Source: Opitutaceae bacterium
Lineage (GTDB): Bacteria > Verrucomicrobiota > Verrucomicrobiia > Opitutales > Opitutaceae
Assembly (NCBI GenBank): GCA_041395105.1
Contig: JAWLBB010000001.1
Location: 930,001 to 994,000, forward strand
Direction: 5' to 3'
Length of the DNA stretch: 64,000 nt
Shown: piece by piece, positions 55,978-64,000 of the stretch
Layout: every line of letters begins with the position of its first letter
Numbering within the stretch: position 1 is the stretch's first letter
The notes under the pieces: generated by a model
Seen by the model: only the letters and a program-made list of their open reading frames with translations
The model's database searches: none
Told to the model about the DNA's origin: nothing
Translations under genes and position numbers: made by a program

Positions 55978-58758
55978 TTACTTCGCCTTGGCCGCGAGGG
56001 CCGCCTGGGCGGCTGCGAGGCGCGCAACGGGCACCCGGAAGGGCGAACAGCTCACGTAATCGAGTCCGAGTCGATCGCAGAACTTGACGCTCGAGGGATC
56101 GCCTCCGTGCTCGCCGCAGATGCCGAGCTTGATATCCTTGCGGGTGGAACGACCGCCCTTGACGGCGAACTCCATGAGCCTGCCAACGCCGGATTGATCG
56201 ATGCTTGCGAACGGGTTGCTCGCGACGATCTCCTTATCCTGATAGAAGGGCAGGAACGAGCCCGAGTCGTCCCGGCTCATGCCGAGGGTCGTCTGGGTCA
56301 GGTCGTTGGTGCCGAAGCTGAAGAACTGGGCATCCTTGGCAATCTCATCGGCCACGAGGGTGGCCCGGGGAATCTCGATCATCGTTCCGACGAGATAGGT
56401 CAACTTGACCTTTTTCTCCTTGGAGACCTCGGCGGCGACCCGGTGGACCACTTCAAGCTGGGCCTGGAGTTCCTTGGGAAAACCGACCAGCGGAATCATG
56501 ATCTCGGGCTTAACCTTGATCTTCTTCTTCATGACGATGGCCGCGGCCTCGAAGACGGCGCGGGCCTGCATCTCCGAGATTTCCGGATAGACGATGCCGA
56601 GACGGCAGCCCCGATGGCCGAGCATGGGGTTGAACTCGTGGAGTTCCGCCACGCGCTTGGAGATGGTCTCTGAGGAGACTCCAAGTTTGTTGGCGAGTCC
56701 GTTGATCAACCCACCTTCGTGCGGGAGGAATTCGTGGAGTGGGGGATCGAGGAAACGGATGGTGGCCGGAAGGCCCTTGAGCTCCTTGAACATGCCGACG
56801 AAATCTTCGCGCTGGTAGGGCAGGAGCTTGGCCAGGGCGGCTTTGCGGGCATCGGTGGTTTCCGCCAGGATCATTTCGCGCATCGCGTCGATCCGGTCCC
56901 CTTCGAAGAACATGTGCTCGGTCCGGCAGAGGCCGACGCCCTTGGCGCCAAAGGCGACCGCGTTGGCAACCTGCTCCGGGGAGTCGGCGTTGGCGCGGAC
57001 ACTCATGCGGGTGGCCTTTTCGCACCACTTCATGAGGGAAGCGAAGTCCTGATAGCTGCGGCTCCTGGCGGGCTTGAGCGACTTGTTGATCAGGACCTGG
57101 ACGATCTCCGATGGGGCGGTGGCGAGCTCCCCGGCGTAGACGGATCCGGATGTTCCATCAATCGAGATGAAATCCCCCTGCTTGAAGGTTTGGTCGCCGA
57201 CGGTGAGTGTCTTGGTCGCGTAATTGATCTGGAGATCAGCCGCGCCGCAGACGCAAACCTTGCCCATCTGGCGGGCGACGAGGGCGGCGTGGGAGGAGAC
57301 ACCGCCGCGGGCGGTCAGGATGCCTTCGGCCGCGATCATGCCGCGGAGATCCTCGGGTGAGGTTTCCACGCGCACGAGGAGCACCTTTTCGTTCTTTTCT
57401 GCGGCGAGGACAGCCCGTTCCGCAGTGAAGTAGATACGGCCGGTGGCGGCGCCCGGTCCGGCCGGCAGTCCCTTGGCGATCAGCTTGGCGTTCTTGATGG
57501 CCTTGGCATCGAAGACCGGGGCGAGAACCTGGTCGAGCTGATCGGCCGGAACCCGCTTGACGGCCTGTTCCCAGGTGATGAGGCGCTCCTTGGCCATTTC
57601 GACAGCGAAGCGGACGGCGGCGAGGCCGGTGCGCTTGCCATTGCGGGTCTGGAGCATGTAGAGGACACCTTCCTCGATGGTGAACTCGAAGTCCTGGACA
57701 TCCTTGAAGTGACCTTCGAGCTTCCTGCGGACCGCCTCGAGTTCCTTGAAGGGTCCGGGCATGAGCTTCTTGAGCTCGGCCACGGGCTGGGGGGTGCGGA
57801 CACCGGCGACGACATCCTCGCCCTGGGCATTGATCAGGAATTCACCATAGAAGACCTTCTCGCCGGTTGCGGGATCGCGGGTGAAGGCGACGCCGGAGCC
57901 GGAATTGGATCCGGTATTGCCGAAGACCATGGTCTGGACGTTGACGGCGGTGCCCCACTCGTGGGGGATGCCGTACTTGCGCCGGTAGACGATGGCGCGG
58001 TCATTCATCCAGGACCCGAAAACGGCGGATACGGCGCCATCCAGCTGCTTCCAGGGATCGGTCGGGAATTCCTTGCCGGTGCGCGACTTGACGAGGTCCT
58101 TGAAGCGGGCGACCAGGCCCTTGACCTGCTCGCCGTCGAGATCGTTGTCCTCAACGTGTTCGCGACCCGGGAAGAGCTCCGCTTTGTAGGCCTCGATGAC
58201 CGCTTCGAACGGTTCGTGATCCTCGTTCGGGCGTTTCTGGACGCCCATGACGACGTCGCCGTACATCTGGATGAAACGGCGGTAGCAGTCCCAGGCAAAA
58301 CGCTCGTTCTGGGACTGAGCGGCGAGGGCCAGGACGGTTTCGTCGTTGAGGCCGAGATTGAGAATCGTGTCCATCATGCCCGGCATGGAGTCGCGGGCCC
58401 CGGAGCGGACGGCCACCAGGAGAGGCTTCTTCAGGTCGCCGAATTTCCGCCCGGACTGCTTCTCCATCGACTGGATGCCGGCCACGATCTGGCTCTGAAG
58501 GACAGCGGGGTAGGTCCGCTTATTTTCGTAATAGTAGGTGCAGACTTCAGTCGTAATGGTGAAGCCGGCCGGAACGGGAAGCCCGATCCGGGTCATCTCC
58601 GCGAGGTTGGCTCCCTTGCCGCCGAGGAGCGGTTTCATGGTGCCATTTCCGTCGGTCTTCTTGCCGAAGAGGTAGACGTATTTATGGGCTTTGGCCGTCT
58701 TGCCGGCGGCTTTGCGGGCCGGCTTGCGGGCGGTCTTGGTGCGTGCTTTCGATGGCAT
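55978..58758 (-). CDS. ppdK: Pyruvate, phosphate dikinase
   Basis: Enzyme of 926 residues that interconverts pyruvate, ATP and Pi with PEP, AMP and PPi. The N-terminal nucleotide-binding domain has LLGGKGANLAEM and VRSGARDSMPGMMDTILNLG; the swivelling phosphohistidine domain has GGVSSHAALVARQMGK with His490; the C-terminal barrel has RTEHMFFEGDRI and GTNDLTQTTLG. The order matches PPDK rather than PEP synthase. The first ~25 residues form an unusual Lys/Arg/Ala-rich tail (SKARTKTARKPARKAAGK) before the conserved start. It would allow gluconeogenesis or PPi-linked glycolysis. A hairpin terminator follows. Confidence 0.96.
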   Translation of the reverse strand: MPSKARTKTARKPARKAAGKTAKAHKYVYLFGKKTDGNGTMKPLLGGKGANLAEMTRIGLPVPAGFTITTEVCTYYYENKRTYPAVLQSQIVAGIQSMEKQSGRKFGDLKKPLLVAVRSGARDSMPGMMDTILNLGLNDETVLALAAQSQNERFAWDCYRRFIQMYGDVVMGVQKRPNEDHEPFEAVIEAYKAELFPGREHVEDNDLDGEQVKGLVARFKDLVKSRTGKEFPTDPWKQLDGAVSAVFGSWMNDRAIVYRRKYGIPHEWGTAVNVQTMVFGNTGSNSGSGVAFTRDPATGEKVFYGEFLINAQGEDVVAGVRTPQPVAELKKLMPGPFKELEAVRRKLEGHFKDVQDFEFTIEEGVLYMLQTRNGKRTGLAAVRFAVEMAKERLITWEQAVKRVPADQLDQVLAPVFDAKAIKNAKLIAKGLPAGPGAATGRIYFTAERAVLAAEKNEKVLLVRVETSPEDLRGMIAAEGILTARGGVSSHAALVARQMGKVCVCGAADLQINYATKTLTVGDQTFKQGDFISIDGTSGSVYAGELATAPSEIVQVLINKSLKPARSRSYQDFASLMKWCEKATRMSVRANADSPEQVANAVAFGAKGVGLCRTEHMFFEGDRIDAMREMILAETTDARKAALAKLLPYQREDFVGMFKELKGLPATIRFLDPPLHEFLPHEGGLINGLANKLGVSSETISKRVAELHEFNPMLGHRGCRLGIVYPEISEMQARAVFEAAAIVMKKKIKVKPEIMIPLVGFPKELQAQLEVVHRVAAEVSKEKKVKLTYLVGTMIEIPRATLVADEIAKDAQFFSFGTNDLTQTTLGMSRDDSGSFLPFYQDKEIVASNPFASIDQSGVGRLMEFAVKGGRSTRKDIKLGICGEHGGDPSSVKFCDRLGLDYVSCSPFRVPVARLAAAQAALAAKAK

Positions 58759-58934
58759 CCGTGGGTCCTTTTTTGGTTTGGTCTGACTCTGTATTTGGAA
58801 ACTCCCGTTGATCGACGGAAAAAGGGAGGGTTTTGTAGCAAGGGCCCCTTGGGTGTCAATGGATTATAACCCCAGGGTCCATTCCGGCCTCCTGGACCCG
58901 GTCTGGGCAGGTCGGAGGGATCGAGTTGCCGGCC

Positions 58935-60050
58935 TCAGAAGATCCGTCCAATCTTGAGGGTCAGGATCCGGTTGCGGCCGCCGCGCTCCTCGATTCTGAC
59001 GACGCCATCTTCGAAGACGAGAATTCCGGTTCCGGCATAGTCGGCCGGAATCTCCAGAAGGAACCCGGCATACCTGAAAGCCTGGCTTTCGTCTGCATCG
59101 ATGTAGCGGATGAGCCGGCGGTCAAAGATCCTTCCCTTCTCCACCAGGGCCGGTTCCGGCTGGTGCAGGCCGGTGGTCCCGAATTCGAGGCCGCGGTAGA
59201 GGATCTTCCCGTTCTCAAGGTGGGCCCAGTGGCTCACCCAGGGGTAGTCCTTGGTCGACCAGAGATAACCGAGGAGCAGACCTTTGTCCGGATTGGCCGC
59301 CGTGATCCAGCCGACCGGCTCTTCGATGATGTAGGAAACCACCCAAGGCACGGCGCTGGGGTCCAGATGGCGCATGTCCACCTCAGTGCCGGAGGGACTC
59401 AAGGCCGCCGGCCAGCGGACTTCGGGGTCCTCGGGATTGGGCAGGGGCGTCGCTTGCATGAACCCCCGGGTGCCATTGCAGTCGACGATGGTCGAAGGGC
59501 CGAGGAATGGTGCCGCGATACTCGGATGCTGGACGCAGTTGTAAACCCGACCCAGTGGCCGGGTGTTGATGATGGTCTCCGTGACCACGAAGCAGGACTG
59601 ATCACCAATCAGCGCGACATCGCGATCGACCCGCAGACCCGCCATCGGGAGAGTCGCGGACAATCGGGCTGTCGTGCGATCGGCTTCTCCAGCCGGTGGC
59701 GGGTCAACGTGCCACCAGACGACTGAAGCCTCTCCGTGTGGGCCCATCCCGTGGGCTTCCTCGGCAGGGGTGGCGGGTCCCCATCGGTCAAGGCAGAGGA
59801 AGTGACCCATCCCCCGCGGATCGGGTGTCGGCGGCAGTTCCGGGGTCGGACCGAGGCTCCAGGAATCCCAGTTCAGCGGGTTGAGGTCGCTGTCCGTCAG
59901 GGTGAAGGAGGCGATCGATCCGCCGCCCAGATCCGTCACCAGGCGGGCCCGGGCGTTTTCCAGAATCAAGGAAGGTCGCGGATCGGAAGCGTTCATGTTC
60001 GTCGGGATGGAAGCGGCGGTCAGGGCGAGGAGAAAGGGGACGCTGCGCAT
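58935..60050 (-). CDS. Exported galactose-mutarotase-like protein
   Basis: Protein of 371 residues with a short signal peptide (SVPFLLALTAASIPTNMNA). The mature part resembles the aldose-1-epimerase/galactose mutarotase beta-sandwich: ENARARLVTDLGGGSIASFT at its start, then GPHGEASVVWW, DQSCFVVTETIINTRP (the sugar-binding superfamily pattern ET.I.N), NCVQHPSIAAPF with a possible catalytic His, and LEFGTTG. The exact activity is uncertain; it may epimerise or simply bind sugars in the periplasm. It is divergent from the sulfatase gene, which fits a glycan-use locus. Confidence 0.65.
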   Translation of the reverse strand: MRSVPFLLALTAASIPTNMNASDPRPSLILENARARLVTDLGGGSIASFTLTDSDLNPLNWDSWSLGPTPELPPTPDPRGMGHFLCLDRWGPATPAEEAHGMGPHGEASVVWWHVDPPPAGEADRTTARLSATLPMAGLRVDRDVALIGDQSCFVVTETIINTRPLGRVYNCVQHPSIAAPFLGPSTIVDCNGTRGFMQATPLPNPEDPEVRWPAALSPSGTEVDMRHLDPSAVPWVVSYIIEEPVGWITAANPDKGLLLGYLWSTKDYPWVSHWAHLENGKILYRGLEFGTTGLHQPEPALVEKGRIFDRRLIRYIDADESQAFRYAGFLLEIPADYAGTGILVFEDGVVRIEERGGRNRILTLKIGRIF

Positions 60051-60276
60051 GAGTAAGTGAGGTTCGGGGTGACTGGATTGTGAGATCAGGACAGGCCGGC
60101 AGGCAATCCCGATTCCCGCTTCGATAATGGCCGAGGCAGGTCTTGTAGAGGCGTGGCTCCGTCTTCGCCTGGCCAGGCTCAGGCACGCAAGTGACGCGCT
60201 CGGGTGAGCGTCCGCTTTCCCGGTTTATGGCATGGAAAATCGAGACTGGCCGTTCCTCTCGTATGCGTAAATTCTC

Positions 60277-61785
60277 ATGCCCGAAATGCGTCGTCCCAAT
60301 CTCATCTTCATCCTGACTGACCAGCAACGCTGGGACACGATCGGTGGGTGGGGATATTCCCATATGTTCACGCCCGCGGTCGATTCGCTGGTTGAGGGTG
60401 GACTGTCCTTCACCAATGCGCATTGCCCGGGAGCGACCTGTGTGGCTTCTCGTGCGGCGATCTTCACCGGCATGTATGCCCACAATACGGGCGCTTACGC
60501 TTTCAAGAATTGGGGGCACCAGCCGAACTGGGTCGAGGATCTCGCTCGCGTCGGCTACCATTGCGCCAACATCGGCAAGATGCACTTCATCCCGCGCGAC
60601 GTGCCGGGCGGCTTTCATGAACGGGTCGTCGTGGAGAATCCGACCAATCGCGCGGCCGAAAACGGTCAGCCCGATGATGATTGGGGAAAGTTTCTCGCCG
60701 CGAACGGACTGAAGCGCCCCAACGGACGCCACCGAACCGATCCGCAGTGGAAGGCGAAATTCCAAGGGGTGCCCTGGGAGTGGGATGAGCGTTTTCACAG
60801 CGACGCCTTTGTCGGCGACTCGGCGGCGAATTGGATCCGGAGACGGCCGGTTTCGGATCAGCCCTTTTTCCTCGAGGTCGGCTTTCCCGGTCCCCACGAG
60901 CCCTGGGATCCACCGCAGTCCTGGGTTGACCGGTACGCGGACTGTGTCCTGCCGGTTCCGGTCGATTTTCCGTGCACCCTGGAGGGTCGCCCCCCTCATC
61001 ATAGGGCGACCAGGGAACACCATGCCAAGACCGACCACGAATCCCGTATTGCCATGCCGGAGGCTGAACTGGAGGACGTGATGCGGATGCGGCGGCACTA
61101 TTATGCCAAGATCTCCTTTGTTGACCACCAGGTGGGCAAGGTTTTGTCGGCCCTCGAGCAAGCTGGTCATCTGGAAAACTCAATCGTTGTCTTTGCCTCG
61201 GATCATGGGGAGATGCTTGGTGATCATGGCTCGGCCTACAAGTGGCTGATGTTCGAGTCGGTGACCCGGGTGCCTTTGGTGGTCAGGGATTTTCGAATGC
61301 CGACTGCCGGGATCCGCACCGATGATCTGGTTTCGCTGATCGATCTTGGGCCGACATTCCTCGACCTGGCCGGGATTCCCGTGCCGACGCGATTGGAGGG
61401 GCGCTCGCTGCGACCCTACCTTACGGGGGAAGGTATCGAACCCAGGGAGGCTGTCTTCTGCGAGGACAACTACCTCGTCATGATGCGCAAGTCGGTTGAC
61501 AAGATCGTTCATACGATCGGCGCATCCTACGGTGAGTATTACCGGCTGGACGAGGATCCCGGGGAATGCTGCAACCTCTGGGATAATCCGGAATGGGTCG
61601 AACGGCGAAAGGCCCTCCAGATCGAGCTGTTGGATTGGCTGGCTTCCAGCGCCTACCACAACGGAGGTTTCAAGACAGGTGAATCCGTCCAGGGAGGTGG
61701 CGATTACCCCATCCGCTGGCATGCCGACGGCGACGCCCGACTCCACGGAGCGAATTTCCGCCCGAAGGGGCATCGCTTTCACTGA
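60277..61785 (+). CDS. Sulfatase (formylglycine type, CxAxR motif)
   Basis: Protein of 502 residues of the alkaline phosphatase superfamily. It starts MPEMRRPNLIFILTDQQRWD with the first metal-binding Asp, and carries VVFASDHGEMLGDHG for the second metal site. The active-site Cys55 lies in CVASRAAIFTG; the usual proline of CxPxR is alanine. Cys must be oxidised to formylglycine by a maturase; none is near except the radical SAM gene at 18 kb, whose substrate is unknown. No signal peptide is visible, so the enzyme may be cytoplasmic. The substrate could be a sulfated sugar, choline sulfate or another ester. Confidence 0.92.
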   Translation: MPEMRRPNLIFILTDQQRWDTIGGWGYSHMFTPAVDSLVEGGLSFTNAHCPGATCVASRAAIFTGMYAHNTGAYAFKNWGHQPNWVEDLARVGYHCANIGKMHFIPRDVPGGFHERVVVENPTNRAAENGQPDDDWGKFLAANGLKRPNGRHRTDPQWKAKFQGVPWEWDERFHSDAFVGDSAANWIRRRPVSDQPFFLEVGFPGPHEPWDPPQSWVDRYADCVLPVPVDFPCTLEGRPPHHRATREHHAKTDHESRIAMPEAELEDVMRMRRHYYAKISFVDHQVGKVLSALEQAGHLENSIVVFASDHGEMLGDHGSAYKWLMFESVTRVPLVVRDFRMPTAGIRTDDLVSLIDLGPTFLDLAGIPVPTRLEGRSLRPYLTGEGIEPREAVFCEDNYLVMMRKSVDKIVHTIGASYGEYYRLDEDPGECCNLWDNPEWVERRKALQIELLDWLASSAYHNGGFKTGESVQGGGDYPIRWHADGDARLHGANFRPKGHRFH

Positions 61786-61954
61786 CAGGGTTGGGACACG
61801 ACTTGGCCGCGTCTTCCTGGCATGGCTCCATTCCCCTGAAGGGACCCTCTTTTTGAAGAGGGCGCGCGCAAGACGCATCGCCACAGTTTCAAGCTCCTGA
61901 GGAAAATTCTCTGGATTCGCTGATCCGAATCTCGGTCCAGCCTCGCATGGGTGG

Positions 61955-62887
61955 ATGATGAAAATGCATTTGCCGGTTCACAGGTGGCTTTCAACGGCCT
62001 TGGTCGCCGTAATCCTCAGCGGTTCGATGACGGGCTGTTCGGTCAAGAAGATGTCGGTCAACATGATCGGCAATGCCCTGGCGGGAGGGGGGACGACTTT
62101 TGCCTCCGACAATGACCCGGAATTGATCAAGGCGGCCGTGCCTTTCAGTCTGAAACTGATGGAGAGCCTTCTGGCCGAGAGTCCGGAACACGAGGGCCTG
62201 CTCTTTGCCACGGCCAGTGGCTTCACCCAATACAGCTACGCGTTCGTGCAGCAGGATGCGGACGAGCTTGAGGACGTTGACCTGGCGGCCGCCCTCGAGC
62301 TTCGGGCCCGGGCCCGGCGCCTTTACATCCGGGGTCGGGATTATGGATTGCGTGGTCTGGAGGCACGACACCGGGGTTTTGCCGCAGCACTCGCCACGGA
62401 TCCGGAGGGAACGGTCCGGCTCGCCGAGGTGGATGATGTGCCGCTGCTCTACTGGTCGGCCGTTTCCTGGGCCGCCGCCATTTCGGTCTCCAAGGATGAT
62501 CCGGATCTGATCGCGGATCTGCCCCAGGTCGAGGCGCTGATCGACCGCGCCATGGTCCTGGACGAAGCGTTCGATTTCGGAGCGATCCACTCCTTTCTGA
62601 TCACTTATGAAATGAGCCGGCCGGACGGGCAGGGCGACCCGACAAGACGGTCTCGTGCGCAGTTTGCCCGTGCGGTTGAACTCTCGGGCGGAGGGCTGGC
62701 CGGACCCTATGTGTCCCTGGCGGAGGCGGTCACGGTCCAGGAACAGGATCGGGAGGAATTCGAATCCCTCCTGGCCCATGCCCTGTCGATCGACCCGGAT
62801 GCGCGGCCGGAGTGGCGCCTGGTCAATCTGATCATGCAGAGACGCGCGCGCTGGCTGCTGTCCCGGAGCGACTCACTCTTTCTGTAG
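61955..62887 (+). CDS. tatT: TatT-family TRAP-associated lipoprotein
   Basis: Predicted lipoprotein of 310 residues, signal with lipobox SMTGC (Cys28 or so). The body is helical and TPR-like: LLFATASGFTQYSYAFVQQD, ARRLYIRGRDYGLRGLE, DDVPLLYWSAVSWAAAIS, and it ends WLLSRSDSLFL, very like the TatT ending. TatT of Treponema pallidum (Tp0956) forms a trimer that docks a DctP-like protein (TatP) and may pass hydrophobic ligands. The DctP-like gene follows 31 bp downstream, the same order as in Treponema. Confidence 0.9.
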   Translation: MMKMHLPVHRWLSTALVAVILSGSMTGCSVKKMSVNMIGNALAGGGTTFASDNDPELIKAAVPFSLKLMESLLAESPEHEGLLFATASGFTQYSYAFVQQDADELEDVDLAAALELRARARRLYIRGRDYGLRGLEARHRGFAAALATDPEGTVRLAEVDDVPLLYWSAVSWAAAISVSKDDPDLIADLPQVEALIDRAMVLDEAFDFGAIHSFLITYEMSRPDGQGDPTRRSRAQFARAVELSGGGLAGPYVSLAEAVTVQEQDREEFESLLAHALSIDPDARPEWRLVNLIMQRRARWLLSRSDSLFL

Positions 62888-62918
62888 GCATAACCAGGAT
62901 ACAAAACACAAGGGAACG

Positions 62919-63959
62919 ATGAAAGACAAACGACTGTTTCTAACGGGGTTGGTGCGCTTTGGCCTTTTGTCGGCCGGTGTCCTTGCCTCCGCCCTGATCC
63001 TCTCGGCGGCCGACCGGCAAAAAGTCAATCTCGGGACCCTGGCTCCGCGGGGTTCCATCTATCATCAGGCGCTTCAATCGATGGGCGAGCAATGGCGCGA
63101 GGCCCCCGGTGTGGAGGTGCTGTTGAACATCCACACGGATGGGAGGCTGGGCGGGGAGGCCGACATGGTGCGTCTGATGCGCAACGGCACCCTGCAGGCG
63201 GGACTCTTCACCGCGGTGGGTCTGTCCGAGATCGAGCCGGGAGTAGCCGGACTCCAGAGCTTTCCGATGGCCTTCCGCGATCTCGCCGAAGTGGATTACA
63301 TCAACGAGAAGCTGGGCCCGATGCTGGAGGAGCGTCTCGCGGCCAGGGGTTTCGTGGTGCTTTTCTGGCTGGACGCGGGCTGGGTGCGTTACTTTTCGAC
63401 CGTGCCGCTGGCCGGCCCGGAAGACATGAAGCGGATGAAGACGTTTGTCTGGGCGGGAAACCCCGACCAGGTCGACATGATGAGGAAGGCCGGCTACAAG
63501 CCGGTCGCCCTGGAGACGGCCGATATCGGCAGCGCTTTGCGCACCGGTCTGATCGAGGTGGTGCCCTCGCCGCCGATTTTCGCCCTTGCGACCCAGATCT
63601 ATCGCCCGGCGCCGCACATGCTGGAGTTGAATTGGGCGCCGCTGGTCGGTGCGGCCATTGTCCGCAAGGATGTCTGGGACGGCCTCGCGCCCGAGGCACG
63701 GGACTATCTCCGGAGCGTGGCCAAGGAATCCGGTTTGAAGATCAAAGCCCGGAGCCGTCAGGAGAGCAGTGAAGCAGTCGCGGCGATGCAGGAACGGGGT
63801 TTGGTGGTCCATGCGGTGTCGCCGGAAATGGAGACGCAGTGGCGGGCGGCGGCCGAGGTCCTGTATCCCGAGATCCGGGGAACCCTCGTCCCTGCAGATA
63901 TTTTCGATGAGGTCCTTCGGCTCCTGAAGGACTACCGGGAGGGTTCTGCGATCCGATGA
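62919..63959 (+). CDS. tatP: TRAP substrate-binding protein, TatP/DctP-like
   Basis: Periplasmic receptor of 346 residues. A signal peptide (FGLLSAGVLASALILSAA) precedes KVNLGTLAPRGSIYHQALQS, and DctP parts follow: HTDGRLGGEADMVR, SFPMAFRDLAEVDYI and MKRMKTFVWAGNPDQVDMM. AAGGGAACG upstream acts as SD. It is distinct from the DctP at 7.2 kb and pairs with the preceding TatT. Its stop overlaps the next ATG (ATGA), which predicts a membrane subunit next. The ligand may be a hydrophobic or organic acid molecule; this is inferred from TatT/TatP work. Confidence 0.9.
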   Translation: MKDKRLFLTGLVRFGLLSAGVLASALILSAADRQKVNLGTLAPRGSIYHQALQSMGEQWREAPGVEVLLNIHTDGRLGGEADMVRLMRNGTLQAGLFTAVGLSEIEPGVAGLQSFPMAFRDLAEVDYINEKLGPMLEERLAARGFVVLFWLDAGWVRYFSTVPLAGPEDMKRMKTFVWAGNPDQVDMMRKAGYKPVALETADIGSALRTGLIEVVPSPPIFALATQIYRPAPHMLELNWAPLVGAAIVRKDVWDGLAPEARDYLRSVAKESGLKIKARSRQESSEAVAAMQERGLVVHAVSPEMETQWRAAAEVLYPEIRGTLVPADIFDEVLRLLKDYREGSAIR

Positions 63960-64000
63960 GCTCGCTGGTGCTGACGTCGGGGAGTAGCGGAGCCGCCGGC
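63956..64000 (+). CDS. Start of next TRAP gene (probable DctQ/DctM or fused permease), truncated by window end
   Basis: ATG at 63956 overlaps the tatP stop by four bases, and the frame stays open for 15 codons to the window edge. The visible residues (MSSLVLTSGSSGAAG) show no domain. The call rests on position alone, since TatT-TatP operons continue with the membrane permease gene. Confidence 0.5.
   Translation, partial: MSSLVLTSGSSGAAG

Overview
The window looks like a GC-rich chromosomal segment of a Verrucomicrobiota bacterium, most likely of the Opitutales/Opitutaceae type. This rests on gene content, not on a marker phylogeny. Pointers are a secreted beta-propeller protein ending in two copies of a C-terminal domain I associate with secreted verrucomicrobial proteins, a Ccs-type (System II) cytochrome c maturation pair, sulfatase and alpha-galactosidase-like genes, two TRAP transporter loci, and intergenic DNA rich in small dispersed repeats. 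I see no phage, IS transposase or plasmid functions, and no CRISPR array.

Layout. 1-3.8 kb: tail of a probable alpha-galactosidase-like enzyme, then a secreted subtilase with a PA insert and a strong terminator. 4-7 kb: a membrane quinol oxidoreductase with nine c-type haem motifs fused to a b-type cytochrome, divergent from a lipoprotein. 7.2-12.3 kb: a complete DctPQM TRAP operon facing a large glycosidase-like gene. 12.3-19.5 kb: a small tyrosine-phosphatase-like enzyme, two tandem exported LssY C-terminal-domain proteins, and an operon of LRR-like lipoprotein, CPBP intramembrane protease and radical SAM/SPASM-like enzyme. 19.6-27.2 kb: a giant coiled-coil protein with a degenerate receiver domain, a BASS transporter and the beta-propeller protein. 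27.4-31.5 kb: a translationally coupled operon of duplicated-domain lipoprotein, ResB and CcsA. 31.6-34.7 kb: AraC regulator divergent from a PhyH-type dioxygenase, then phosphatidylserine decarboxylase.

34.7-36.0 kb holds the most unusual DNA: about five copies of a 239-bp unit in tandem, containing 19-bp inverted repeats, the whole array bracketed by 55-bp direct repeats. 36.0-47.4 kb is a long minus-strand stretch: a polyol-dehydrogenase-like enzyme, SDR, OGG1-type glycosylase, alpha-E and circularly permuted ATP-grasp proteins, a small exported protein, UvrD-type helicase, proB, frr and pyrH, with tRNA-Leu(TAG) on the plus strand and tRNA-Gln(TTG) on the minus strand. 47.6-54.4 kb is a signalling locus: a LuxR-type response regulator followed by two paralogous polytopic hybrid kinases with receiver and Hpt domains. 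54.4-64 kb: hflX, ppdK, a mutarotase-like exported protein, a sulfatase with a CxAxR motif, and a TatT/TatP TRAP system whose third gene runs off the edge.

Overall the cell appears to be a Gram-negative glycan/organic-acid scavenger with periplasmic c-type cytochromes. The multihaem cytochrome needs CcsBA-type maturation, and a ResB/CcsA pair is present about 23 kb away. Many starts lack an obvious Shine-Dalgarno sequence, so several N-termini were chosen from signal peptides or from ATGA overlaps.
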